Source: Enhygromyxa salina (GTDB lineage: Bacteria > Myxococcota_A > Polyangia > Nannocystales > Nannocystaceae). Taken from it: 64,000 nt of DNA. Below the pieces are notes generated by a model. That model was not told where the DNA came from and searched no databases. It saw only the letters and a program-made list of their open reading frames with translations. The stretch lies in NCBI RefSeq assembly GCF_000737335.2, contig NZ_JMCC02000074.1, forward strand, positions 3,081-67,080, in the 5' to 3' direction. The translations under genes were made by a program, and so were the position numbers. Below are positions 48,448-57,361 of the stretch, one piece after another; the stretch's first letter is position 1, and each line of letters begins with the position of its first letter.

Positions 48448-49249
48448 GTCGATCCGCGCGGACCTCGACCGTCTGCGGGCCCTCGCCCAGCCCGACGGCC
48501 CCACCAAGGATCGGATCTGGACTGGCGTCGCTGCGCGACTTGGGCCGGGTCCCGATGACGGTGGCCCCGATGACGGTGACGGTGGTCCCAATGACGGTGG
48601 CTTCGAGGGAACCGGTGGTGAGCTTGGCCTGGGCGCGAGCGGATCGCAGCTTGGCTTCGCGGCCAAGGTCATTGGCGCAACGGTTGGGCTCACGGGGGCC
48701 GGGCTGCTGGGTCTGCGCGTGGCTGCGCTGGGCTTTCACGCGCTCGCGCCCGCTGGCCCAGCCACGCCGGACGTCATCGAGCAGATCGAGCCGACCGCTC
48801 AGATCGAGCCGACCGCTCAGACCGAGCAGCAGCTCGAGCAGGCCGCTCAGACCGAGCAGCAGCTCGCGGCTCCGACGACGACCCGCGAGACCACCGCAGC
48901 GTCAGCCAAGGATGTCGCTGATGCGCCGACCCAGCCGCGCTCGGGCCCAGCGTCCACGTCGAAGGCGGGGCCGAGCGCACCGGACACCGACGCCTTGACC
49001 GCCGAGCTCGCGCTGATCGAGCGGGCCCGTACAGCACGCTCGGCGGACGAGACCCTCGCGCGGCTCGACCAACATCGCCGCGAGTTTCCCCGCGGGCAAC
49101 TCGCGGACGAGCGCGAGCTCCTGCGGGTTGGGGCCCAGTGCGCCCTCGGGCAGCTCGACGACGCGCGCAAGACCGCCGCAGCCTTGCGCGCGGGGGGCCG
49201 CATGCCCGCCGCGCGACTCATCGAAATTTGTCCGGCCCTGAGCGAATAG
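48431..49249 (+). CDS. Probable membrane anti-sigma factor
   Basis: The 272-aa product starts MQNLDESIRADLDRLRALAQ. It has a short cytoplasmic N-terminal part, a Gly/Asp/Pro-rich linker (GPDDGGPDDGDGGPNDGG), one hydrophobic segment (about 75-105, KVIGATVGLTGAGLLGLRVA), a Glu/Gln/Thr repeat (IEPTAQIEPTAQTEQQLEQ) and a C-terminal TPR-like domain (ARTARSADETLARLDQHRRE, GAQCALGQLDDARKTAAAL). No ZAS zinc motif is visible. The anti-sigma role is inferred from its place directly after, and overlapping, an ECF sigma gene. Confidence 0.72.
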   Translation: MQNLDESIRADLDRLRALAQPDGPTKDRIWTGVAARLGPGPDDGGPDDGDGGPNDGGFEGTGGELGLGASGSQLGFAAKVIGATVGLTGAGLLGLRVAALGFHALAPAGPATPDVIEQIEPTAQIEPTAQTEQQLEQAAQTEQQLAAPTTTRETTAASAKDVADAPTQPRSGPASTSKAGPSAPDTDALTAELALIERARTARSADETLARLDQHRREFPRGQLADERELLRVGAQCALGQLDDARKTAAALRAGGRMPAARLIEICPALSE

Positions 49250-49267
49250 TTACCGATCGAGCCGGCC

Positions 49268-50131
49268 ATGAAAGAGGCAATGAACGAGCCAATGATGCGA
49301 TCCCACCTGCGCTTCCCCACGCTGCTCAGCTTGGCGACCGGACTGGCGCTGACCCTCGCCGCCTGCGATGGACCCGACAAGCAGATTGGCCAGCTCGATG
49401 GCGATTCGGGTGCGTCGGGTGAGTCGGGCGAGTCGGGTGAGTCGGGCGATTCGGACGAGTCGGGCGATTGGGACGAGTCCGGGGACAGCAGCGACACATC
49501 CAGCAGCGATGACACCGGCGCCGACGACAGCTGCGCCCCAGCCCTCGCGGATCTCCAGCAAAAGCTCGCCGACGAGCAGGACAACGGCAACAGCTGCGCG
49601 CTGGTCCTTCGCTTTACCTACGAGAGCGCCGAGTTCCTTGGCTGGCATATCAACTGTGCGCCGCCGACTCCCGACCTCAGCCTCGATGAAGCGCAGATGA
49701 TGAGCGCGTGGCCAGGCGACGACGAGAGCGGGACCGAAGACGCCTACGTGCTGTACACGGAGCCCGGTGACTTCGGCGGCGTGACCTACATCAGCAAGCG
49801 CTCGGGCATGCTGTTCGAGGGCAGCATCGTGTGGGGCGGGATGGGCGACATCCTCCATCCCGAACATGTCGAAGACCCGCTGATGCTCGGGACGGGCTGC
49901 CTCGACACCCAGCCGCCAGCGGCCGTGGAGGTCTGGGCATATAACTTTGTAGGTGGCGATCTTCAGGTGCTCCCCGACGAGTCATCGGCGGTCTGGGATG
50001 TGCTATGGGACACGGCCGCGCTCTACGCTGTGACCCCGGGGTCCACGATCGCCATGATCGCGTATCCCCGATCAGTCGGGGACTTCGTGTCAGACGTGGC
50101 CGAGTTCGTGGTCATCATCGACTACCCGTGA
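49268..50131 (+). CDS. Lipoprotein with Gly-Glu-Ser repeat linker
   Basis: The 287-aa product has a lipoprotein signal (FPTLLSLATGLALTLAAC) preceded by MKEAMNEPMMRSHLR, a 9-bp-repeat-encoded linker (ASGESGESGESGDSDESGD) and a C-terminal alpha/beta region (CALVLRFTYESAEFLGWHI, EDAYVLYTEPGDFGGVTYI, AAVEVWAYNFVGGDLQVL) with a few Cys. I do not recognise the domain. It is 18 bp downstream of the anti-sigma-like gene on the same strand, so it may be a surface member of that operon. Confidence 0.72.
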   Translation: MKEAMNEPMMRSHLRFPTLLSLATGLALTLAACDGPDKQIGQLDGDSGASGESGESGESGDSDESGDWDESGDSSDTSSSDDTGADDSCAPALADLQQKLADEQDNGNSCALVLRFTYESAEFLGWHINCAPPTPDLSLDEAQMMSAWPGDDESGTEDAYVLYTEPGDFGGVTYISKRSGMLFEGSIVWGGMGDILHPEHVEDPLMLGTGCLDTQPPAAVEVWAYNFVGGDLQVLPDESSAVWDVLWDTAALYAVTPGSTIAMIAYPRSVGDFVSDVAEFVVIIDYP

Positions 50132-50236
50132 TCGCGCGACGTGGTGAGCCCTCGGAGCCCGTTCGCTTCGAGGCCGTTCTGCGACCAGCTGACCGATGGG
50201 CAACCCCTCGGCTCGGTGTTGGGCTACCGTGAGCCC

Positions 50237-52261
50237 GTGAGGTCCGGCTCGCACCAGGTGTTCCCCGTGCTGGCCCTCGTGCTCGCGTGCCGGGCCGATC
50301 CGGTCTCGCCGACCTCGAGTCCGGCCACGAACCTGGTCGACGAGCGAGCGCCCATGTTTTCGGACATTGTCGTGTCGACCAACTACGGCTGCGTGCTCCG
50401 GGCCGACGGTGCCGTGTTGTGCTGGGGTCAGGACCCGACCCACGCTCGCGCGGCGCCCGTGGCCTGGACCGAGGTCTTCGAGATCGACGGGCTGTCCGAT
50501 GTCACCCTCCTCGCCGCGAGCGAATACCTGTTTTGCGCGGTGTCCGAGCCGGGCACGGTGAGCTGTTGGTCGACCAAGGAAGCAGGTCCGCGCCGTCACA
50601 TCGATGTGTTCGGAGGGGTCCCAATCGTCGAGCTCGCGGTCGACGACGACGTCTGCGTCCGCTCGGCAGCGGGCGAGGTCAGGTGCTGGGGCCACGAGGC
50701 TCACGATGCCCAACTCGTGTTCGATCGCGCCATCGACATCGATGTCGGGCCCCGCGACGGCTGCGCGCTCGATGCCGCGGGTGAGATCTGGTGCTGGGAT
50801 CTGGGACAGCCCGACTCATCTCGCCACGTGGCCACCTTCGAGGGCGCAACCTCGGTATGGATCTCTCACGCCTCGCTGTGTGTGCGCCGCCGAACGGGTG
50901 AGGTCGCGTGCCGCGACCGCGTGGGTCCGGGGGCAGCCAACGGTGGGCTGGACCCGCTCGATTCAGGGGAGCTTCGCTCGCTGGCACTGGCCGAAGACCA
51001 CGCCTGCTACGTCGTCGCGGACGGCGCCGTACGCTGCTTTGGCAACAACGCCTGGGCCCAGCTTGGCGCGGGTACGACAAGCCAGACCGCGGACGTCGTC
51101 ACCGTCGCGGACGTCACGGGTGCGGACGCGGTCGCAGCCGTGGCCAAGCTCAGCTGCGCGCTGACGGGCGACGCCGCGCTGTGCTGGGGCACGCGCGGGC
51201 GTGGTTGGCGCGATCGGCCGACCGTCGAGCGCAGCGTCGTCATCCGCGACGCGACCAGCCTCGTCGTCGACGCCGACTTCACCTGCGTGACCACGACCGC
51301 GAGCGAGGTGCTGTGCTGGGGCTCGTTCCACCATCTCGACTTCGATGCCGAGGGCCTCGCCCGCGCGGCGACGCCCACCCCGGTCGGCATCGATCTCGGG
51401 CCGCTCGCCAAGGTTCAGGATCGCTGCTTGCTCGATCGCCGCGGCGAGTTGCGCTGCTGGAGCATCGGGGGTGTGTGCGCGGTGACGCGGGCAACGGTTG
51501 GCTGCGGTCCGCTGGCGATCGACGCCCGCTACAGCGACGTCAGCGACTTCGCGCGCGGGAAGATCGACTGCCTGATCCGTCGGGGCAAGCTCGAGTGTAC
51601 GGACACCTTCGGCGACCATGAACCGCTCGCAACCCCAGCCCTGCGTGACGTGACCCGCGTCCACACGTCCCCGTTCTCCTCGCGTGTGTGCGTGGTTCAC
51701 GGACCTGGCCATGTCTCGTGCTTCCCCGTGTCGCGGCCGCGTAGCGACGACCCTGTGAGCATCGGAGCGGCGGTCCGGGTGCCCACGCTCTCGCAGGTGG
51801 AGTCCCTGTTCGGGGGACCGGGGTCGACCGACTGCGCGATCACTCGCGAGGGGCAGGTTTGGTGCTGGGCTGACGGCGATGCGCCCACGCGCGCCGATCT
51901 ACCAGCCGGCGACCAAGGCGTGCACTACGGCGACGCGACCTGTGTGCGAACCTTCGACGGTGAGGTCGCGTGTAGCGACGCGCTTGGTCAGCTGACCTGG
52001 CTGGACCTCCATGACGTCGCCGAGCTCCGCGGTGGATCAGCGCACGTCTGCGCCCTCGACCACCAGGGCGTCGTGACGTGTATTGGCGATGGCGGGTCGG
52101 GCCAGCTCGGCACGACGCCAGCGGGGCTGATGGCCACGCCCGTCCGCGTACAGCTGACCACCGTGGCCAACCAGGCTCGGACTTCACAACCCGCCAAACT
52201 CCATGCGCGAGGCGACCGTGAGGGCGTTGAAGCCGACATGAGTCAAGATCGCCGCCGATAG
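50237..52261 (+). CDS. RCC1-repeat lipoprotein
   Basis: The 674-aa product from the GTG at 50237 has a lipoprotein signal (VFPVLALVLAC) and then about ten RCC1-like blades, each with C-x-(6-8)-G-x-(V/L)-x-CW: GCVLRADGAVLCWGQD, FCAVSEPGTVSCWS, DGCALDAAGEIWCWD, ACYVVADGAVRCFGNNAWAQLG, DCAITREGQVWCWADG. This Cys-containing RCC1/BNR form is common in myxobacterial surface proteins. The last blade ends near residue 635; the final 30 residues run into sequence that also codes the end of the convergent CPBP gene. The frame is open back to 50141, but the signal peptide supports 50237. Confidence 0.83.
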   Translation: MRSGSHQVFPVLALVLACRADPVSPTSSPATNLVDERAPMFSDIVVSTNYGCVLRADGAVLCWGQDPTHARAAPVAWTEVFEIDGLSDVTLLAASEYLFCAVSEPGTVSCWSTKEAGPRRHIDVFGGVPIVELAVDDDVCVRSAAGEVRCWGHEAHDAQLVFDRAIDIDVGPRDGCALDAAGEIWCWDLGQPDSSRHVATFEGATSVWISHASLCVRRRTGEVACRDRVGPGAANGGLDPLDSGELRSLALAEDHACYVVADGAVRCFGNNAWAQLGAGTTSQTADVVTVADVTGADAVAAVAKLSCALTGDAALCWGTRGRGWRDRPTVERSVVIRDATSLVVDADFTCVTTTASEVLCWGSFHHLDFDAEGLARAATPTPVGIDLGPLAKVQDRCLLDRRGELRCWSIGGVCAVTRATVGCGPLAIDARYSDVSDFARGKIDCLIRRGKLECTDTFGDHEPLATPALRDVTRVHTSPFSSRVCVVHGPGHVSCFPVSRPRSDDPVSIGAAVRVPTLSQVESLFGGPGSTDCAITREGQVWCWADGDAPTRADLPAGDQGVHYGDATCVRTFDGEVACSDALGQLTWLDLHDVAELRGGSAHVCALDHQGVVTCIGDGGSGQLGTTPAGLMATPVRVQLTTVANQARTSQPAKLHARGDREGVEADMSQDRRR

Positions 52262-52900
52262 CCGCCCGGTTCGCCAGTACACATATGTGAACACCAGCCC
52301 CATCGCCAGGTACCACGGCATCAACACCAGGCTCTGGTGCTGCAGCGCGAACGCCAACGTCGCCAGGACCCACGCCGCGCCCGCGGAGATCGGCATCAAC
52401 CGACGAAACAGCAGCCCGCGGAACAAGACCTCTTCGATGATCGGCGCGGTCACGACCACCATGATGATCAGCTCGATCCGTGCCGCCGGATCGCGCTGAT
52501 CCAGGTTATCGAGCACGCTCGGCTGGTTCGTTGGACCGAACAGCCAGCCGAGCACCGCCGCGATCGCGATGACGGTAGCGGTCCCAAGGGCCACGGCCAA
52601 CAGCGCGATCCCGATCGACCGCAGCCACGGCTCGCGCTCGGCCGGAGTCCGCAACATGGGCGCCGGTTGACCCCGGCGCACCCGCCAGCGCTCCAGCCCC
52701 CAGTACGCCAGGATCGTGCTCACCATCAGGATCGTGCCCCAGCTAAACAACCACTGCGGACGCAGGCGCGCGACGCCGGTCCAGATCGCCAGCTGAGCGA
52801 TGGTGAGCCCGACCAGGCCCGCGAGGGCGAACAACAAGAGCTCGCCGCCGGTCGCTTGGAGCGTCTTCGCCAGGGGCCGGCGGCGTGGGTCGGCGTCCAT
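52184..52900 (-). CDS. CPBP-family intramembrane metalloprotease
   Basis: The 238-aa protein starts MDADPRRRPLAKTLQATGG and has 6-8 hydrophobic segments. The CPBP (Abi) motifs are present: VVTAPIIEEVLFRGLLFRR (EExxxR), FALQHQSL (first His) and AILTHVGFNAL (HxxxN). These intramembrane proteases relate to Rce1/CAAX proteases; in bacteria some give bacteriocin self-immunity or process lipoproteins, and none of that can be told here. Its last 78 bp overlap the 3' end of the convergent RCC1 gene. I chose the ATG at 52900; the frame opens 42 codons earlier. Confidence 0.9.
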   Translation of the reverse strand: MDADPRRRPLAKTLQATGGELLLFALAGLVGLTIAQLAIWTGVARLRPQWLFSWGTILMVSTILAYWGLERWRVRRGQPAPMLRTPAEREPWLRSIGIALLAVALGTATVIAIAAVLGWLFGPTNQPSVLDNLDQRDPAARIELIIMVVVTAPIIEEVLFRGLLFRRLMPISAGAAWVLATLAFALQHQSLVLMPWYLAMGLVFTYVYWRTGRLSAAILTHVGFNALTVASRMEFGGL

Positions 52901-53024
52901 CGCGGTCGGAGCATAGCCCGGTGACAACGCCTGTGCGGGGTGGCGCGAGAGCGGAAGAGCCCGATTGCGGAGGCGTCTGCGTGACCCGCGTACTCCGCGG
53001 CCGCATGACCGATCTTGCACCCGC

Positions 53025-53790
53025 ATGGCACGGAACGATCGTGCGCCACCACGACAACCTCCAAGCCATCCCTACTACTACCTGACCCAGGCCTTGCGCG
53101 CGCTCGATCCCGAGGACCCGCGTCGCTTCGCGGTCTTGCTCGAGCGCGAGCCGATCCTGCGCGCGTGGGGCCGACGTGCATTGTCGTCGCGCGGCTCGGC
53201 GATCCCGAGGCCGCGCACGTGCTGCTGACCGACGCGGCCAAGGTCGCGGCGCGGCGCGGTGATACTCGCACGCAGCTGCGCGCCGAGGTCCGACTCGCGC
53301 GCGTGCTCGTGACCACCCCCGTCGACGAGCACGGCGTCGCGCATCCGACCGACGAAGCCGTGGCCGAGGCCGACGTGACCGCGACCACCGTCTACGATCG
53401 CGACCGCGCCGAGGGCCTGCGCTCGAGCACCGCCCGGGCCGCCCACGTGCTCTCGCTGATCGCCGAGCGCCGCGGCGACGTGGACAAGGCGATCGAGCTC
53501 GAGCGCGACGCCGAGCGGCTGATCCGCGCCGGGGCTGCGCCGCTCGACGGCGTGCGGTCGCTGCATCACCTGGGCGTGCTGCTGCGCCAGCGCGGGCGCG
53601 AGTCCGAGGCCCGCGCGCTGCTCAGCGAGGCCGCGCGGGCGGTCCAGAGTCGGCTCGACGATCTGCGCGATCACGATCTGCGCGAGGGCTATCAGGCGCT
53701 CTCCGACGTGCGCCGCATCCTCGCCGACGGCGGACGGTACTTAGCTCGCGACTACACGGGCGTGGGCCCTGGGACGAAGCACTCGCGCGG
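53025..53790 (+). pseudogene. TPR-like helical protein, frameshifted and truncated
   Basis: From the ATG at 53025 (MARNDRAPPRQPPSHPYYYL) a good frame continues through ALRALDPEDPRRFAVLLERE and LRAWG to about 53165, then degenerates and stops at 53228. The +1/-1 shifted frame takes over with VVARLGDPEAAHVLLTDAAK and TPR-like helices (AAHVLSLIAERRGDVDKAIE, LLRQRGRESEARALLSEAAR) to about 53730. After that it reads into the back of the convergent lipoprotein gene and ends at 53860. One base gained or lost near 53165 would restore a single protein of about 240 residues. It may be a real pseudogene or a sequencing error. Confidence 0.65.
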
Positions 53791-54186
53791 TGAGATGCAC
53801 ACGCTGCCGTTACAAGTCTGGCTGTCCGGGCAGTGCTCATTGCCCGTACACCACTTGTAGCAGCCCCCACAGTCGTCGCTGTAGTACCCGTCCGGACACG
53901 ACCGCATCTCGGGCGGAAGCGGCATGCCGCACTGATTGTGGCCAGCCTCTTCTGGACTCGCGCACTCCTGGCCCTCCTCACAGTCAGCGTCGGTCTCGCA
54001 CGCAGAGACAGGTCGCGAAGCAGTGGGATCGCTGACGACCGTCGGGCTGGCGACGGACGGAGTATCCGCGGACGGAGTATCCGTGGCTGGAGGCGCGTCC
54101 TGGGCTCGACAACCAAAGGTCAGCCCCAGCACGAGAGCAACGATGGACACACACGACCACGAGCGACCTGACGAGCTTTGGTGCAC
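53752..54186 (-). CDS. Small Cys-rich lipoprotein
   Basis: The 144-aa product has a lipoprotein signal (SCVSIVALVLGLTFGC) and a Thr/Pro/Ala/Ser linker. About 80 residues with 11 Cys follow: CETDADCEEGQECASPEEAG, CGMPLPPEMRSCPDGYYSDD, CGGCYKWCTGNEHCPDSQTC. The C-x(5)-C-x(5)-C spacing is that of small disulfide-knot repeats frequent in myxobacterial surface proteins. The role is unknown. Its 3' end overlaps the decayed TPR-like gene. Confidence 0.75.
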   Translation of the reverse strand: MHQSSSGRSWSCVSIVALVLGLTFGCRAQDAPPATDTPSADTPSVASPTVVSDPTASRPVSACETDADCEEGQECASPEEAGHNQCGMPLPPEMRSCPDGYYSDDCGGCYKWCTGNEHCPDSQTCNGSVCISPRECFVPGPTPV

Positions 54187-54269
54187 GCCGCAGTCTAGCG
54201 GATGGCGGATGGCATTTATCTGGAGCTGAGCGGCTTGCGTGCTAGGCGGCGGGTGCGGATCATCTTGGG

Positions 54270-55796
54270 ATGAGCAAGGCCGCGAAGAAGAAAGTCGGCA
54301 AGAAGAAAGTCGGCAAGAAGAAGGCGGTCAAGAAGGCTGCGGCGAAGAAGAAGCCGGCGGCGAAGAAGAAGCCGGCCGCGAAGAAGAAGCCGGCCGCGAA
54401 GAAGAAGCCGGCGGCGAAGAAGAAGCCGGCCGCGAAGAAGAAGCCAGCCGTTAAAAAGCAGCCAAAGAAGATCGGCCAGTTTGCGATCGCCCCCAAGCTC
54501 GACGTCTCCGACTTCATCCTCGAGCCCTTCCAGACCCGCTTCCCGATCCTCGGCGACGGCTTCTCGCTCGAGGTCGTCCGCATCACCAACTTCGAGTGGG
54601 GCGGCGGTCTCGGAGCCCTCTGCCGGCTCCGCGTCGGCGAGCACACCGAGGAAGCCCGCCTGTGGCTGCTCGGCCGCGAGCAGATGGACTCAAACTGGGA
54701 CGAGGTCCAAGCCACGCTCGATCGCTGGTGCGCGCGCGTGCGTGCGATGTCGGCCGAAGCCATCCAGCGCGGCGGCATCGAGGCCCTCGAGCCCTGGGCC
54801 CCGCTCGATCCCGACGAGCTCGAGCGCCGCTGGGCCGAGTACCTCGCGACCGCGCGCCCCGAGACGCCCGAGCAGACCGAGCAGCGTCGTCGTGCAGCGC
54901 TCGAACAGGCCTACGCCGCGTTCCCGCGCTTGGCCGAGCACGTGCAATCGGTCTGGGGCCTGACCTTGCCGCGCACGCTCGCGGTCTATCACGCGTTCCA
55001 CCTCGCGATCGCGTCGCTCCCCAGCGCAGTGCACGAGGCCTCCTGCACCTGGCCGGGCGGCATCATCGAGCGCCTCGGCCCGCGCGGCTGGGAGCTGCAG
55101 CTGCGCGACGGCCTCGACGAGCGCGTGCATGTTCGCTTCCGGCAAGACCCGCCCGAGATGCTCTCGTTCGCGTGGGGCAACAGCGACGGGCAGCACTTCG
55201 GCTTCTGGTACGACACCGCCGAGCAGGCCATCGCGGTCGTGCACAACTACGCGCGCGACAGCGCCGAGACCTGGATCGTCGGCGATCACCCGCTCTCGGT
55301 CTGCCGTCAGCGCTGGCATTACGACGAGCCCCCGTCCGGCGAGACCGGCTTCTCGACCCGCCTCTATCTCGAGGAGCTCGAGTGGTTCGAGGCCGAGGAG
55401 CAGCGCGTCGCCGGCAAGGCCTCCGCAGACGCGCTGGCCTCCCGTCCACAGCTGCTCGGCGGGCCAGGCTCGATCCCCGCCGCCAAGCTGCCGCTCGACA
55501 TCGACGGCCGCGTCGACGCGTACCGCAACGATCCCGACACCGTGCAAGCTTGGATGACGCAGGCCCGCGAGCAGCTCGATGCAGGTGAACCCGCGTTCGC
55601 GCTGGCGCTCGGTCGCGAGCTGCACTGGTTCGATCACGATCGCTATCGCGAGCAAGCAGGCGCGCTGCTCGTGGCCGCCTACGAGGCGCTCGGTCGCTCA
55701 GCCCACGCCGGCATCTTGCGGGCCCACCTCGCGCACCGCGACGAGCCCTCGGTCGGCGTCTACGAGCGCCCCACCGAAGGAGAAGACGACGAGTGA
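54270..55796 (+). CDS. Histone-H1-like Lys/Ala/Pro tail fused to a large uncharacterised domain
   Basis: The 508-aa protein begins with about 70 residues of Lys/Ala/Pro repeats (KKVGKKKVGKKKA, then seven AAKKKP units), like the DNA-binding tails of bacterial H1-like proteins, followed by a folded region from about residue 72 (IGQFAIAPKLDVSDFILEPF). Later parts (WPGGIIERLGPRGWELQLRD; MLSFAWGNSDGQHFGFWYD; AIAVVHNYARDSAETW) recall SUKH/SMI1-KNR4-like folds, but I am not sure. The C-terminal part is helical. It is translationally coupled to the next gene (GTGA overlap at 55793). A nucleic-acid or polyanion tether with a binding domain is a possible reading. Confidence 0.75.
   Translation: MSKAAKKKVGKKKVGKKKAVKKAAAKKKPAAKKKPAAKKKPAAKKKPAAKKKPAAKKKPAVKKQPKKIGQFAIAPKLDVSDFILEPFQTRFPILGDGFSLEVVRITNFEWGGGLGALCRLRVGEHTEEARLWLLGREQMDSNWDEVQATLDRWCARVRAMSAEAIQRGGIEALEPWAPLDPDELERRWAEYLATARPETPEQTEQRRRAALEQAYAAFPRLAEHVQSVWGLTLPRTLAVYHAFHLAIASLPSAVHEASCTWPGGIIERLGPRGWELQLRDGLDERVHVRFRQDPPEMLSFAWGNSDGQHFGFWYDTAEQAIAVVHNYARDSAETWIVGDHPLSVCRQRWHYDEPPSGETGFSTRLYLEELEWFEAEEQRVAGKASADALASRPQLLGGPGSIPAAKLPLDIDGRVDAYRNDPDTVQAWMTQAREQLDAGEPAFALALGRELHWFDHDRYREQAGALLVAAYEALGRSAHAGILRAHLAHRDEPSVGVYERPTEGEDDE
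54339..54450 (+). repeat. 18-bp tandem repeat encoding AAKKKP units
   Basis: About six or seven near-identical copies of GCGGCGAAGAAGAAGCCG, with GCCGCG variants, code the H1-like tail. In-frame units allow change of tail length by slippage or recombination. Confidence 0.85.
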
Positions 55797-57361
55797 GTCT
55801 CCAAGCCGCGCTCCAATGCCAAGGCGAAGCCCGCCTCGATCAGCTCCTCGCTGCCTGGCAGGCCAGCCGTCAGCCCGCAATCGCGGCCGCGATCGCCGAA
55901 CTCGGAGCAGCGCTCGGTCCGAGCCTCGGCGCCGACCCGCACGACCTCGATGCTTGGCACGCGCAGGCCAGCGCCGCCCCGGCGCGGATCCGTCGCGAGC
56001 TGCTCGACCGGCTCGACAAGACCAACTGGAAGAAGGCGCTCGCCCAGCTCGAGGTCATCGCTGGCTGGCCCGCCGATCCTCGCACCGTCGACGCTCTGCT
56101 CGCGCTGATCGATCGAGCCCCATACCGCAGCCACCCGGCCCGCGCGTTGTGGGAGCGGGTCTACACGCTGCTGCTCGAGCTGGCCGATCCACGCACGCTC
56201 GCTGCTCTGCCCGCGCCCGACACCTACGTCCGCCAGTTTCCGCCCGAGCAGACCAAGCGAACGATCGCCCGCCGACTCACGGACCTGCGCGAGCGCCTCG
56301 CCGAGCTGCCCGAGCTTCCGCCGCTGACCGACGAGGAGACTGGGCTGCTCGACAGGCTGCGGCCACTCGCCACCGCCAAGCGCCCCGACGACGAGCAGCT
56401 GCTCGCCGACATCTATGCCAACCCCGATGACGACGCCCCGCGTGCCGTGTACGCCGATCTGCTGACCAGCTACGGCGATCCTCGCGGCGAGCTGATCGCC
56501 CTGCAGCTGCTGACCAAGCCCGGCAAGCCGCAGCGCGATCGGATCAAGCAGCTCCTGCGCGAGCATCAAATCGCCTGGCTCGGCGAGCTGGCCGACGTCG
56601 CGCTGGCCCTGGATCTTCGTTACGAGCGCGGGTTCCCGGCCGCGATCACCCTGGACGGCGGCGCCTCGCAGGCGGCGATCGAGCGGCTGACCGGCCATCG
56701 TGCGTGGCGGACCGTCACCGCCCTCGACGTCCGCGGCGATCGGCCGGGCTATGCCGACTTCTTGGCCCACGAGGTGTTCTTCAACCTGCGCGAGCTGACC
56801 TCGGTCTCGGCGCTCGCGCTGCGCCGGTTTAATGAACCGGCCCCACGTGCGCTCACCCGCATGGTCGTCAGCGGCGACTTCGAGCATCCCCTGCCGTCGT
56901 CGCTCCGCGACAAGATCCTCTCGGGCGTGGGGCTGCCGCAACTGCGGACGCTCGGCCTGCAGTTCTACAACAAGAACGACAATGCGATCGCCCGCGTGCT
57001 CGAGTCGCCGCTCGGCCACAGCCTGACGCGGTTCGAGCTCGATCTCCGCAGCGGCGACGACAGCAACTTCCCCCGCATCCTCGCCGCCATCCTGCGCCTC
57101 GCTTTGCCACAGCTGCGCGAACTCAGCTGCGCGTGGGGCTTCGCCTACGAGTTGACCCGCGAAGGCGAAGGCTGGGCGATCGTCGCCACCTACGCCGGCT
57201 CGAAAGGCGACCGCTTCCACATGCTCACCGATCTGCTCACAGCCCTGCGCGAGCAAGGCGACATCAGTCGGTTGACCAAGCTGGAGGTGAAGACCCCCAG
57301 CTACAAACCACCGCCGAAAGAGCTCGTCCGCCTGCGCCGAGCCGCCCGCGGGCTCATGTAA
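55793..57361 (+). CDS. TIGR02996-domain protein
   Basis: The 522-aa protein starts at a GTG overlapping the previous stop (GTGA). The first 200 residues are HEAT/ARM-like helices, then comes a TIGR02996-type segment near 200-245: DEQLLADIYANPDDDAPRAV then YADLLTSYGDPRGELIALQL. This companion domain is found in large paralogous families of Myxococcota, Leptospira and Planctomycetes. The C-terminal half has leucine-rich-like strands (LPQLRTLGLQFYNKNDNAIA, LRELTSVSALALRRFN). Such proteins are thought to be binding scaffolds; no enzyme motif is visible. The partner is the H1-tail protein just upstream. Confidence 0.82.
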   Translation: MSLQAALQCQGEARLDQLLAAWQASRQPAIAAAIAELGAALGPSLGADPHDLDAWHAQASAAPARIRRELLDRLDKTNWKKALAQLEVIAGWPADPRTVDALLALIDRAPYRSHPARALWERVYTLLLELADPRTLAALPAPDTYVRQFPPEQTKRTIARRLTDLRERLAELPELPPLTDEETGLLDRLRPLATAKRPDDEQLLADIYANPDDDAPRAVYADLLTSYGDPRGELIALQLLTKPGKPQRDRIKQLLREHQIAWLGELADVALALDLRYERGFPAAITLDGGASQAAIERLTGHRAWRTVTALDVRGDRPGYADFLAHEVFFNLRELTSVSALALRRFNEPAPRALTRMVVSGDFEHPLPSSLRDKILSGVGLPQLRTLGLQFYNKNDNAIARVLESPLGHSLTRFELDLRSGDDSNFPRILAAILRLALPQLRELSCAWGFAYELTREGEGWAIVATYAGSKGDRFHMLTDLLTALREQGDISRLTKLEVKTPSYKPPPKELVRLRRAARGLM

